Positions 1-11,363 of a stretch of 64,000 nt of DNA are shown piece by piece. This DNA comes from Hirundichthys speculiger (Eukaryota > Chordata > Actinopteri > Beloniformes > Exocoetidae), in assembly GCA_018398805.1 (NCBI GenBank), contig JAGFBZ010000258.1, positions 1,488,001-1,552,000 of the forward strand, read 5' to 3'. Numbering within the stretch: the first letter of the stretch is position 1; each line of letters starts with the position of its first letter. The position numbers and the translations under genes are program-made. The notes under the pieces are model-generated. The model saw only the letters and a program-made list of their open reading frames with translations. It was not told where the DNA came from and did not search any database.

Positions 1-1214
1 CATCCAGTGCAGCTTTACCTGCGTGTTTGCTTCTATTTTTTTGACATGAATATTGATGAGTATTTGCTCAGTTGCTCTGATGCTATGTCACTGAAAATGC
101 AAAGAACTAATAAGACTGGGTGTGCTGCAGACTTCAAAAAGAGGGGTCAACTATGTTAGCTCCTGTGACTACCACCCCCCAAAAAGACCAATATGATTGG
201 AACACCTCTTAAGCCAAAGAGGAATGAAATATCACTCCTGAACATTGTACCAGAGATGCTGGAAACACTGCTGCCAAAGGAGGTTTGACTAGCTATGAAC
301 TCCAAGGGTTCACTTACTTTTTCTTTTCTGCAGGACTGTGGTCAATGGGTGTGTTCAATAAAGACAAAACAAAATGATAAATTTTGTTTGTCTATTATTG
401 CAGCTTAGATGAGGATCAGATCAAATTTTAGGGGAAAAAATTATTTTAAAAAAAATCAGAAAACCACTTAATTTCAAGGGGTTAACATACTTGCCATTGT
501 ATGTTATTCAGTGAGCTTTTGCAGGGTTCTGTGACGTCATAGACCCAAAACAGAGTAAATGCATGGAGTAATTTGTATGCGTCACTGTGATAGGATTTTC
601 CTTATTTCAGCAAGGTGAAAGAAGGCAGTTCTAGAAACTGTCAACGGTCCTTGTCAAAATAAACACTAATTTCCTTCATAGTTGTACAAGATGTCAAAGT
701 AATGCCATTCAGAACTATTAAATCATTAGACAGTCTATTTCTGAAATGTTCAGGTCCAAAAAAACAACAATTTCGGTCTCATCAGAGTTAAGTAACAGGA
801 AATTGGCAGACATCTAACTTTTTATATCAATACGACATGTTTGTAGTCCAGTTAGTTCACGAGTCACATCTGGCTTTTTGGATATAGATGAGTATAATCT
901 GCAAATTAAAGTTAAACGTCATGCTGCCTGACAACAGACAATCCATTGGAAGCATGTATAGAGTGAAAAGCAACAGCCCCCATATAGAACCCTGAGGAAT
1001 ACCATGACAAACTGGTATACGAGAAAGACTCCCCATTCACATGAAGAAACTGGAATCTGTTAGATGAATATGAATTAAACCAAGCTTATGTAGTTCCTTT
1101 AATATAAATGACATGTTCAAGCATCAGTAAAATAATGTTGTGATCAAATGTAGCAAATGTAACACTGAAATCTAACTAACTAGCATAAAGGTCATAAGGT
1201 CACTTTCACCATTT

Positions 1215-1510
1215 TACAGATGGATTGACCAAGCTTTAGCCAAGCTAAAATAGCTAACTTGTGGTAGCTGAACTATGGTGGGCTTGTTCCAGGTGGCCTT
1301 CATACTTGCTTGTTCCAACCATTTGCACATTTTTGGATTGACCGGTGCTCGGCTGAGTCAGCGTCTACCGATATGGCACTGCCCAGTTGTCCCCAAAAAA
1401 GGCTTTTTAGAAAACCCTTTGTGTGACATCATAGGGGTTTTGTCCAGTTGTTTTTATACTAATGTGTGGGAGACCTCTGGAAACTGTCAGTTGTTGAAAC
1501 TCGAGCCATG
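1215..1510 (+). repeat. SINE-like dispersed repeat, copy 1
   Basis: The copy shares an ordered series of motifs with those at about 7985, 40495 and 48560: 'aagctaaaatagctaacttg', 'ggtagctgaactatggtgg', 'atttgcacatttttggattgac', 'tggcactgccca…ttgt', 'agaaaacc', a 'gtgtgacatcatag' segment and 'gtccagttgtttttatac'. The divergence between copies points to an old, non-coding interspersed family common in teleosts. The 78-codon open frame inside it is chance. Confidence 0.6.
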
Positions 1511-1860
1511 AGTTAAGTATATCAAACCACATCACTGCAGCTGATGCTTCTGTTGCCATCACTGGGCTGACTTACTCTTCACTCCATGGAGCGATTTTGA
1601 GTTAATTCATCTGTGGAATGAGACTTGACTGTGCTGGACTAGACTAAAAACTTTGTGCATAAATTGTTAACTTTTAAACTTTTTTTTTTTTTTTTTTAAA
1701 GGAAGAGTGAAGTGGAATTTTCCAGCGCAGATATTACCTGCGGGTGACTATTTACAGATGCACAGATACCTATGCACGTACTTTCTGTCGTGGAGAGTTA
1801 CTGGCCTGAATCATTAGTAAAGCAAAAAAGTGATCGCTGCCTTCACAACACAGCATAACT

Positions 1861-1884
1861 GTGTGTGTATGTGTGTGTGTGTGT
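1861..1884. repeat. (GT)n microsatellite
   Basis: GT units with one AT interruption. Confidence 0.9.
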
Positions 1885-4800
1885 AACTGACCTAAATCCT
1901 CAGCTACACAAACGACTATAAACTCCTGCTGAATCACATCTGTTGCTGCGTTTATACAGTCAGTGTTAGTGCGTGTGGGGTTTTAATGCATGCGTGTGCA
2001 TGTGACTGACGCAGGGACAATTGCATCATTCACCGACCTGGGAAATCATTTTAGAGATGCTCCACTTAAAAGCAACAATGCACTCTCACACACTCGTCAG
2101 CATCCACATTCCTGCTAACAGATGCATTCAAATGCTTCTCTTGCAACATCTGCCCAACGCTGCGTCCTCCACAGTGCATATTTATTCATGTGTGTGTTTA
2201 ACCTGACAATACAATGAAGAAGCTACTACTTGTTTTTTTTTTAAATCATGAAAACAGCCATAAGATCGGCTCTTGGTTTAGTTTCTGCAAAGTGCTGCCC
2301 ATTTTATCAGATCAATAGTCAAACGTTTTACTCTTGATAAAAGTATTTTTCTAGACAGTATGTATAATATTCTTCCTAGAAACCTTCAGATCGCTTGCTC
2401 TGATCCCACGCTGAGTGTGAGTCTGTGTGTGTTTTAGCAGTCTGTAGAGGATGCTTTATGTCCTGGAGGTCTTTCTCCCGACATATCTCACCCTTCCTCT
2501 GATTCTTCCTCTTGTAGTGAAAATGCCTCTGCACCATCTGTCTGTCTTTCTACCCGACTCCGTAGTCCCAGGGTCACTCTAAATTTTGAAAATCACTCTG
2601 CCTGACTGATAAAAGATTTAAAGTGCCCAGCAGAGAAGTGCCAGCTCAGGCAGGTAGTTAAAAAGCCCGACTAAAGGCTGATTGCTGGGTGCGCTGTTAG
2701 CTCCACAATCACACAGGTACGAGGCATGTCAAGGAACTTGTTTTACTTGACAGACCATCAGACGTTTAAGGTGCAGAAATGGTTTGAAAAGCCAACACCA
2801 CAGCTATCTAAGCCTGCTGTGGCTCCTATTATATATCTACTCAGTTACACTTTTTTAACATCTTTAATGGAGTGATTTGAGCAGACTTAACTGGCTGTCT
2901 CGGGAAATTATGATACGTGGCATTGTGAAATGTGTCCATTTTCTGCTGCATTGAAAGTAAGGCTGAAAATAGGCAGGAAAGGTCTGGAACCTTTCCGTGA
3001 GAATTAGCTGGAATGAATGGAAAAATTTGTGGTAATTTATTATATACATATGAACGGAAACGCGAGGTGAATAGATGAAAAAAACTGCTAATGATTCGCA
3101 GCACCCAGTTGCAAGTTACCCTCTAAATTCCTATGGAAATAATAAAGGGGTACTTAGCATTGCCCACATGATTTGTTTGTTTGTTTTGGATTTTTTTTTG
3201 ACTTTTTTGTATAATATAAAAAAAAGTGATGGTGGAAAAGTTATGCGAGGTTATATTTGTGTATTACTAAGAACCACTATTATCTGATGATGTTATCAAA
3301 ACAAAGCTGAAAGAAGAAGAAAATGAGAAAAGTCCATCATAATTTTAATTTTGTCAGAAGTCACAAAATAACTGCCACCTACTAAAGCTCTTTTAAGACA
3401 TACCAGAAGCAGATAAATAAGGTTAAAAAACTTACAAACACCAAACTCTTAGTGCTTCTCTGGCCGACTGTCATGATTCCAGCTCTGGGTTTGTGATTCG
3501 ATCATGCCTGCATTTTTCCAGCTCTCTGTCTGTGTCTCCTTCCTCCTGATCAACTAATCTCACTCACCTGTTCTCTGGACTGTTCCATAGATCTGCCTGC
3601 CAGATTGTGTGAGCTACTATCCTGATTTGCTCTGTGCCTTTTTGGACCTGACCTGACCTGAAAATGTATTTTCCACTGTGCTTGAGTTTGGTTTCTTTTT
3701 TTGCGACCAACCTCCAGCTGCTCACATAGCACCAATGAGGCTGGTATACACAGTTACTGCTTTGCAAGCAAAGACACATGTGCGTAGACATTCTCATGGT
3801 CTTTCCCTGTCTGGACACGTGAGGGCGTGATATCCCATACTACATGTGTTGTACTGAGTGAATCGACTAAAAGGGAACTTCATGTCTTTTGGAGGATATG
3901 TTATGTAGCATGTGCAGCAAAGTCACAGACTCTCTTAATGTCAGTCTATGTAACAACACCATTTCTGACCATATGGGGGCTTATAGATCTGACACAATAC
4001 TGTCTGACTGGGTGGCAATGGTTCAGCAAGTCTTTGAATACCACTAGAGGTGAGATTCATTGCGTCTTACTTTCTTGTGATATTCTGTTTCCATGTGGTA
4101 AGAAGTGACAATGCTTCATAGACTGGCTTTAAAGGTACATTGAACTAGTTTCGTAGTTTTGCCCTCAGGCTTTTCTTACAAGACTGTGCTTAGGTGTTTA
4201 CTGTTTGAACAACTGTTTTGAACTCAGTTTTGCCTCAGGCTTTTCTTACAGTGAGAAACTGTAAGAAATAACAATTAACACATAGTTTCAACTTGAAACT
4301 GCAACTTGACATTCCAACTTGAACCTTTGAGAGTATATACTGTATATGGATCTACTATATACTGCCAACGTGCAAATTCTTGTACAGAATCAATTCAACA
4401 CACATTCTGATGCAGAAATCCTGAAAGAAAAAAGCTCAGAAAGTTGGGGAACGGGAGTTAATGGGGGCCAAGCACTCCACCGATGCCGCTGAACTCCCGA
4501 CAAGCTTAATCAATCCATGTGTGCAGAGGTAACTTTAAAATAAGATATTTAAGTACTTGAGACCGGCAATTTACAATTAATCCCCTTTGTGACACTATTA
4601 ATTTTCCAGATGGATGTAGCTGCTAAAATATTAGTTGGTCTCTGCAGTAATCATACACTCATTGTTCAGTTCAGGATCTTTACAACAGATTTCTATTTTA
4701 TATGCAGGTGTGACTCAAGTCTGCCATTCAGCTCTGTCAGATCAAAGGCTTATCTTCTCTGTCACATTTCACGGAGACTGAAACTCCAAATTCACACAGC

Positions 4801-5284
4801 ATCCCAGAGAGCAAAGTCAAGTTTGGTTATCTTTGTTTTTGATGGGTTTTCTGGATTTGGGAAGCCAGGGTCAGACAAGCTCTCCCCTACCAAGACTTTT
4901 TAATTACTGCAGTATCCTGATAAAAAGTAGGTTTTGTAATTAAAACTCACAAGAAAAGGGAAATCATATGTGTGTGATCTCCAGGTGGGATTTAAAAAAA
5001 ATGCTGAATAGAACACAAAATACCCCTGAGGAGATTAGTCCTGCTTGAGTTTAGATTTATTTGGCACTTTTTTGTCCATTTTGAATGAAGCATTTCCAAA
5101 TTGCTTCTCATATTTAAAAAGAAAACACTTTTGGAGCCATTTGGCAGACTCTCTTTGCTTGACTTGTTCATGACATTGTTTTGGGTGTTAGAATAATCTT
5201 TTCATGCTTTAATGTTCACAAAACTACATAAATGTATATATTTTGCACATGAGTTGTTTGCATGTTTCCTGCGGCTCTAGCTGA

Positions 5285-5480
5285 AATGCTTCATTTCAGT
5301 GTCTGTCTCTTTAAGACCTCCCTCCCAAAAAGCCCAGCCAGTTCTGATTGGTTAGCTTGATCGTGTAAAATGATGAAGTTGAGGATGTGCCAAACATGAA
5401 AGTAGACAGGCATTATGCAAATATAGTTTTATGGTGATGTTGGTAAATCCAGGAAGAAAGGCCCGGATTACCGAAGCAGT
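5285..5480. repeat. Teleost dispersed repeat fragment, probably DNA-transposon derived
   Basis: The stretch 'gtctctttaagacctccctc', 'aaaagcccagccagttctga' and 'ttggttagcttgatcg' resembles a repeat I know as widespread in fish genomes. I recognise it only by memory of that consensus; no termini are identifiable here. Nothing coding is present. Confidence 0.35.
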
Positions 5481-6359
5481 CTTCTGTGAGGAGGAAAAAG
5501 CTACTTTGGTTTAGGCTTTTTAACTTTAATAGACTTTAGTAAATGCATATACAGCTGCATAACACACACGAAAAAGGAAAAACCCCCAAATGCTTCATAT
5601 AGGTACTTTGAAATTGACAGAAATTTCTAGAAAAGACAAATAATGGGGAGGGAATGATAGCTGTTTAAGGTGAATTTTACAAAAGCCTAAGACATTGTTA
5701 ATTTATTCTGCTGAATGGAGAATAAAACTGTTTAATTTAAAGATTTTTTATTTAGTTAAGCAACCTTCTCCTCATCAGGAACCTGCTCCCCTTTATGCAA
5801 CACCAGCATCTGTTTGTTTCATTTGCTGTTTGAAAATATAATTTTGCAGATCTCATTAGGGCCCCAGAGGGAGCGAACAAGCCAGTAGCACACAAGAGGA
5901 AAAACAAAGTTAAGTGGCAAAAACAAAGACAGAGGAACATTAGAAGATTGTAGAGTTGGATTAAGCAATACAGTGATATTCAGTGGTGAGGGAGGGGGGC
6001 AGACGATTGCAGCTGTGACCCTTGTTGCTGCTCACGTTGCTGGAAAGATGAACATCTGTTTAAGCACGTACCCATGTAAACACATGCAAATACAGACTTG
6101 AGTGACTGAATGTCAAATTTTAACCCCTGACAGGCAATTCTAAAAAAACACTACTGAAAAACCCTGTAATTTAGCTCTTTTTTATAAAGAAGTTGGATAT
6201 TTTATGGCAGTATATTTTGTCTTCTTCTAAAGGAAGATTTTCATAAGTCATTCCTTTTTAAATAACGTGAGGTCTTTGCAGGTTTCACCAAATAATTTTT
6301 TCCACTGGGTTCTTGTGGTTGTTTGGTTTTTTAAAGACAGATTTTACCCACAAGAAGAC

Positions 6360-7870
6360 AAGTGTACTTTGCTTTACTTGTTGGTGGTGGTTTATGATCA
6401 AATCAATAACGTCTCGAAGACAAATTACATCCTTGACAACTTTCAATCAGGCTTCCACTCATATAGCACTGAAACTGCTCTTATAAAGATCACAAATGAC
6501 ATTTGGCTGAATAATGATTCAGGAAATCTAATAATCCAGTTTTTTATCAGATCTCAGCCCACATATGATACTGTGAATCATAAAGTAGTTCTAGAAAGAC
6601 TGGAAAAATGGGTTGGGCTTTCAAGAACAGCAATCATGTTACTCAGATCATACTTGGAGGGAAAAGCTTACATAGAGAGCATTTGTATGACAAACGGAAT
6701 CCCACAAGGATCTATTCTAGGGCCCCTACTCTACTTGTACATACAGTCATAAAAAAAATTATTAGACCACCCTTGTTTTCTTCAGTTTCTTGTTCATTTT
6801 AATGCCTGGTACAACTAAAGGTACATTTCTTTGGACAAACATAATGATAACCACAAAGATTGCTCATAAGAGTTTTATTTAAGAGCTGATATCTTACCAT
6901 TTTCCATGGTTTTCTTGATTATAACCTAAATCACTTAATTTTTTACATCAATAGCTATGGCGTTGTACTGCCAAGAACACTGCTTTTATGCATTGAGTGT
7001 TTTCTTTTCTGTCTGTTTTAGTCACATGATGACGTTTAGTGGTACCAGGTATTAAAATGAACAAGAAAGTGAAGAAAAAATGGTGGTCTAATAATTTTTT
7101 CCATGACTGTACGTCCCCTCTTCCATTTTCTCCAGTACTATGGGGTTCACCATCATAGCTCTACAGATAATACCCAGATTTATCTAAAACTCTCTAGAAA
7201 TGATTACGGCAGTACTGACTTGTCATGTCAGTGATTTGAGCAGGTAAACAACAGGATGCAACAAAATTTCCTAGATCCTAGACGAGGACTTAATTTCAGG
7301 GCCCACATGAAAATTGTGATATTTTTCTGGGATGTTTATGACATAGCCAAAATGAAAAACATTATGCCAAAGCAGCATCAGGATAAGCTCATCCTTGATT
7401 TTATTACATGAAGGATAGATTACTGTCATTCGCTCCTTATCTACCTTCCAAATAAGAGCATTAGAGATCCACAACTCATTCAAAATGCTAAATGCCAAAC
7501 AGTAGAAATGAGGGAACACATCACTCCAAAACTCATATCCTTACACTGGCTCCCAGGTAAGGATAGAATTCAATTTAACCCTCCTCTTACAGTCAATAAA
7601 TCTCAGGTTCAGGGTCCAATTATATCAGAGACATGTTTATTGAATATGAACTTGGGAGGTGCCTTAGATCTGCAGGGACTGATCAGCTGGTGGTAGCCCG
7701 AGATCAGTCAAGGATGAAATGGCTTGTAGTTGTTATGCTGCCCTCTGCTGGAGTCAACTCTCCATGGAGCTTAAATTTTCCTCCAAATTTAGCAGTCTTT
7801 AAAAATGAAATTAAAGACCTTATTTCTCTCAAATGCTTTTCTTTAAAACACCTCTGTATGTTATTTATTT
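6360..7870 (+). pseudogene. LINE (L2/Rex1-like) reverse-transcriptase relic, interrupted by a MITE
   Basis: Plus-strand reading gives decayed RT motifs in order. These are FQSGFHSYSTETAL, then YDTVNHKVVLERL (the A-box region, normally FDTVDH), LRSYLEG, and GIPQGSILGPLLY at about 6700-6735. After the MITE a damaged YADD region (HHSSTDNTQIYL, about 7150-7190) follows. The 3' part has the typical 'EHITPkLISLHWLPG' block (about 7515-7555) and 'NLAVFKNEIKDLI'. Frames shift and stops occur, and the endonuclease domain is missing, so it is dead and 5' truncated. Confidence 0.85.
6744..7109. mobile_element. Tc1/mariner-type MITE with about 75-bp terminal inverted repeats, nested in the LINE
   Basis: The left arm starts CAGTCATAAAAAAAATTATT and the right arm, reverse-complemented, starts CAGTCATGGAAAAAATTATT. 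The match continues for roughly 75 bp (through AGACCACC, TTGTTCATTTTAAT and CTGGTAC) with about ten mismatches. The element is flanked by the TA dinucleotide at 6742-6743 and 7110-7111, the target duplication of Tc1/mariner elements. It is 366 bp long and encodes nothing. Reading across the gap rejoins the LINE, which proves insertion after the LINE. Confidence 0.92.
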
Positions 7871-7977
7871 GACTTTTAGATACTTAATTAAACTCATCTG
7901 CAAACTTTTCTTAATGTACATGACTAATGTTTATTTGTGTTCTTTCTGATATCTTAATCTGAGTTCTCATGCCACTC

Positions 7978-8235
7978 GCAGGTGTAGACTGTCAGGCAGG
8001 AGACTGTTAGCATTGGGCCGAGCAACAGTGGGCGCCAGTGGAGCTAAGCTAAGGCAGCCAAAGTTGCGGTAACTGAGCTAAGGTGGGCGTGTTTCAGCTG
8101 GCTTACCGGCGTACCCATTCCACCCATTTGTCGTAAAAGGAAAAAGAACCTTCAAAAGCACTCTTTAGAAAACCTTTGTGTGATGTTGCAGGGAATGTAT
8201 CTAGTTTTTCTTATGCAGTCCATGGTTACAGCATT
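7978..8235 (+). repeat. SINE-like dispersed repeat, copy 2
   Basis: Second copy of the family seen at 1215. It holds 'gagctaagctaaggcagcc', 'gcggtaactgagctaaggtgg', 'cgtgtttcagctggctt', 'cattccacccatttg', 'ctctttagaaaacctttgtg' and 'tcttatgcagtccatgg'. It follows the LINE relic closely. Confidence 0.6.
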
Positions 8236-9169
8236 GACTAGCCACCTCCAAGGTCCAGGACATGCAAATAAAAAGAATATATGCACCCAACATGCAGTAT
8301 TTGTTTCTAAATGTAGCTTTGTATTTTTTTTAGTTTGGATGTGAACCTGCAGCAAATCAGCTTCTACAGTAATCTTTAAGTTCTCAACTTTAACAAAGTT
8401 ACCAATACCAATACAATTTGCCATTGCTTACTGGAGTTAAACACTTTCCCTATGCTTCCAAGATTCTTTTAAGGTATTCATAGTTTGAACCTTATAAAGA
8501 CAAAGAAACCAATTTTTAAAATCTTTTTACAACTTCTACAAATCAACTCCTTGATTAGTTACATTATTCGCTACATTAACAAGCAGCAAACACACAAACG
8601 CGTGCGTAGAAGTGTTTCTTTTGTCTCGGAGAAGTCCCTTGAACTCCCAGGCTATCGCCTTTTCTTTTTTTCTCCGCTCACCGTATACTGGAAGCAATTT
8701 TACTAAAACACTTGGACGTGTGTTCTTTTTCACACAATATAATTCAATTCCTATTTAGAGATATGTGTCTGCATTTATTTGCATTGCCTCAGGCAGGTTT
8801 GTCTCTAATTGTGCCCTTGTGTTGTGTCTAAAATTAGATATCCACTTAAATGTGGTGGCTGTCATTTGCAGTATTAATGCAGGATTCTCAGTGTCATGTG
8901 TTTCAACTTATGTCATCTGTAAGTAAAATAAAACCATTAGTTGTGTAGCTAATGTGTCCAGTTTCAAATTTACCCACACACTGACTGTTGACATGGCATT
9001 ATTTTTATCTCTTTCTTGGACAGACTGTATGTCTTCAGAGAGAAAAAGAAACTTTGTGTGCAGGTTTTAATTTATTTTGAGATGTTTTAAATCAATGCAG
9101 GGGAAAACTTTAAGCATTAGTGAAAATGTGAATACACATTTGATATTTGATTGCATTTCTTTTGGCCAG

Positions 9170-9540
9170 ACACGTTTTTTCTGCCATTGGCTGAATCCTT
9201 GCTGGATATTTAAACTATTCTTTCTCATTGCCAAGAAATCTCACTAATTTGTTGATCACTTCACTTTTTAATAGGGCTGAGGTTAGGAATTTGGAGGAGT
9301 CACTAAATCCAGCTTTGAAGTGTCCTTGGGGTCAATGTCCTAAAGAATTCTGATCTATTCTTCCACCATTATGTCATAGAATTTGCGTAATTCCATCAGT
9401 GCCTTAGAGCCTGATGCTACCTCCACCATGCTTAACAGTTGGTAAGTTCTTGGACTTCAAAGCCTTACATTTACTACTTCCAAAAAGAACTAGGGTCAGT
9501 ATGGCTATTCATATCTGACAGTAAGACATTCTGAAGAAGG
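9170..9540 (-). pseudogene. Tc1-like transposon relic, minus strand
   Basis: The stretch 'gatgctacctccaccatgct', 'taacagttggtaagttcttgg' and 'acttcaaagcctt' resembles the minus-strand transposase region of fish Tc1-like elements. The upstream 'tttgaagtgtccttggggtc' fits the same source. There is no long open frame and no terminal repeats could be assigned, so the limits are approximate. Confidence 0.45.
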
Positions 9541-9763
9541 TTTTTTTTCTCTCTGTACTCAGTGGAGACTTCAGACAAGGCTGAAGGTGTTGATCTGAGT
9601 CAATAATCTCTTGGTCTAGTCTCTGGTGTTCCAGCAGTTTACTTTTCACGACAGACTTGTACCTTGGTGGTTCTGGGAAGTTGGTCATATGAACCATCTT
9701 CCTCCCCACATCATGAGGGTATACAAACAAAAACTGCGTGAACAGTTTGGGTGCGTATTGTAC

Positions 9764-9871
9764 CTGTTCTTGTTGCTGGAGATCCAGTCCGAGATGTAAG
9801 CGACGGCCTGACGGTGGCAGTGTTTGTTCCCAAAACTACAAGCTAGCATGATGAGCTCCCTCTGCAACTCT
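9764..9871 (-). CDS. trhde: trhde exon k: ELQRELIMLACSFGNKHCH
   Basis: This 108 nt exon is one base, 35 codons and two carried bases. It reads ELQRELIMLACSFGNKHCHR, then QAVAYISDWISSNKN with a split arginine. LIMLACSFGNKHCH is diagnostic of TRHDE rather than aminopeptidase N or LNPEP, and gave the gene its name here. The acceptor is TTCTTCAG after a long pyrimidine tract and the donor AACAG|GTACAA. It is the last coding exon seen; those for the remaining C-terminal part were not found at 1-9763. Confidence 0.97.
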
Positions 9872-10979
9872 CTGAAGAAAAAAAAAAGGAAAAGGGGAAA
9901 AAGCATGTGAGACTCAGAGGAACATCTTGTTAATATAAATAAATAAAGAAATAAATACATTTCTGAAATAATTAATAATGAATAAAGCAGGGGGGAAATA
10001 TATGGAATCGCCTTCTTTCCACCTCTAAAAGAAATACCTAATGTTCAAACTACTCAGCATAAAAACAGAAAATAAAAAACAATGACTATAACAAGAGAGC
10101 CGTCAGTTAAAAATTATAGAAAATATTTTAAAATTTCAGGTGGTCAATTCTCTCATTCCATCAATGGAAACGTTTCTACATGAGAGATGTATCGACTCAA
10201 CGACATGGCCAACAAAGAATCTGGATCTCAATCTGAAGAACCTAAAAAGTGTCCATCCTCCATCCTCCACAGATTATTTAACATCTGCTATACGGGAAAG
10301 CTGGAACCGGTTTGATGGAAAAAAATCATTTTTAATCAGGCTACAATCAAAAACATTGATTGTGATTTTTTTTTGTTCTAAAAAATAAAAGAGCTGAAAA
10401 TCATACAAAAAATTGTGATTCAATGTTTTTGTTTTTTTTTCCCAGGTTTTTATCTGGACAGTGAATTTCTCTTTCAATTCAGTAAAATGTATCTGTCTAG
10501 TGGATGAAGTGACAATTACTTTTCCATACTAACAATACATCTGGTGTAAACTGATTCAGGTGTTGCAAGATGGAATTTTTCACTTTTAAGTGGAGCTACA
10601 TTCTGCCTCCATCCTTTGAGTTAAACTCTACTATGCACATTTGATCTATACTCAGTAGATATAAAAATGATTTTTATCAGACTGAGAAAGATGGGAATCC
10701 AAAGTATTTCTCAAGTCTGCAGAGACAGTTAGGGAACTGAATACCTGTCTAACATTTGTCAGGCTGTCTTAGCAGCTGAAGAAAATATATGATGTCTTCA
10801 AAGGTTTGACGGGAAACAGAGTCTGACAAAACAGCTACACAGATGTGGAACTTTCTAATTTGATAGGAGTGTGTCAATGAGTGAACAGCTGTTAAATGGG
10901 GGATTATCTACCCATTATTATTCTGCAGGTGACGTTGTGTGCTAACAGTAGTGTGTAGTTGTGCTTGTGTGTTTCATAC
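9872..10979 (-). other. trhde intron between exons j and k
   Basis: This 1.1 kb intron ends in a strong pyrimidine tract (9875-9900 read on the minus strand). It contains a Tc1 transposase C-terminal relic on the plus strand at about 10135-10330. The rest is AT-rich without further recognisable features. Confidence 0.8.
10135..10330 (+). pseudogene. Tc1/mariner transposase C-terminal relic
   Basis: The plus-strand reading ERCIDSTTWPTKNLDLNLKN resembles the Tc1 'STMEWPAxSPDLNPIENL' region. It is followed by TSAIRESWNRFD, the equivalent of the 'L…AIQEEWNxI' helix. The proline-asparagine pair of DLNPIEN is lost, and no upstream DDE segment is present. Confidence 0.6.
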
Positions 10980-11083
10980 TCAGTCTGGTAAGACGCCTGC
11001 AGGATGTTTCCCTCTGTCCCATATCCGTTAGTCGGCCAGCCCATCTGATGGTACCGTGAAGCAACCTGCTTCAGCACATAGTC
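10980..11083 (-). CDS. trhde: trhde exon j: DYVLKQVASRYHQMGWP
   Basis: This 104 nt exon (phase 0 in, two bases carried out) reads DYVLKQVASRYHQMGWPTNG, then YGTEGNILQASYQT plus GA. It matches the TRHDE helical-domain segment 'Y(I/V)LKQV…GWP…QASYQ'. The acceptor is TTGACAG and the donor ACTGA|GTATGA. The two carried bases plus the first A of exon k give glutamate, as expected. Confidence 0.94.
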
Positions 11084-11215
11084 CTGTCAACGCACACAAA
11101 CACACGGCATTGAAGGGTTTATTAACACGCAGCTGTCAGAGCTAAAGAGGCAGTTCACTGAGCCGACATGAAGCAGCTATTGATCGACTGAGATGGTGAT
11201 GGATTGGTTGTTTAC

Positions 11216-11363
11216 ACTGAACAGCCTGTATTCGTCTGTGCGGTCCAGCAGTTTGTCCAGCTGGTAAAGCGCCCGGCTGGCAGCGTGCCACGGAAGAAAG
11301 GATGTCTCCTCCGGCAGATAACCAATCAGCTGCAGGGGAACGCCTTGTGGGAGGTACCCTGCC
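11216..11363 (-). CDS. trhde: trhde exon i: AGYLPQGVPL ... FLPWHAASRALYQLDKLL
   Basis: This 148 nt exon is one base completing the split arginine plus 49 codons: AGYLPQGVPLQLIGYLPEET, then SFLPWHAASRALYQLDKLLD, ending RTDEYRLFS. The E(x)xFLPW motif is the M1 helical-domain signature. The acceptor is CTCTCAG and the donor TTCAGT|GTAAAC. It is 9.3 kb from exon h but only 132 bp from exon j. Confidence 0.96.

Larger units (their letters stand above)
1..9763 (-). other. trhde intron after exon k (or 3' region), open at the window edge
   Basis: I read both strands for the missing TRHDE C-terminal exons and saw none. The stretch holds a SINE-like copy (about 1220-1510), a short GT microsatellite (1861-1884), a typical teleost transposon-like patch (about 5300-5480), a LINE relic split by a MITE (6360-7870), another SINE-like copy (about 7980-8235) and a Tc1 relic (9170-9540). 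In 1511-5290 and 8240-9160 I see only AT-rich intronic sequence with no supported gene. Confidence 0.7.
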
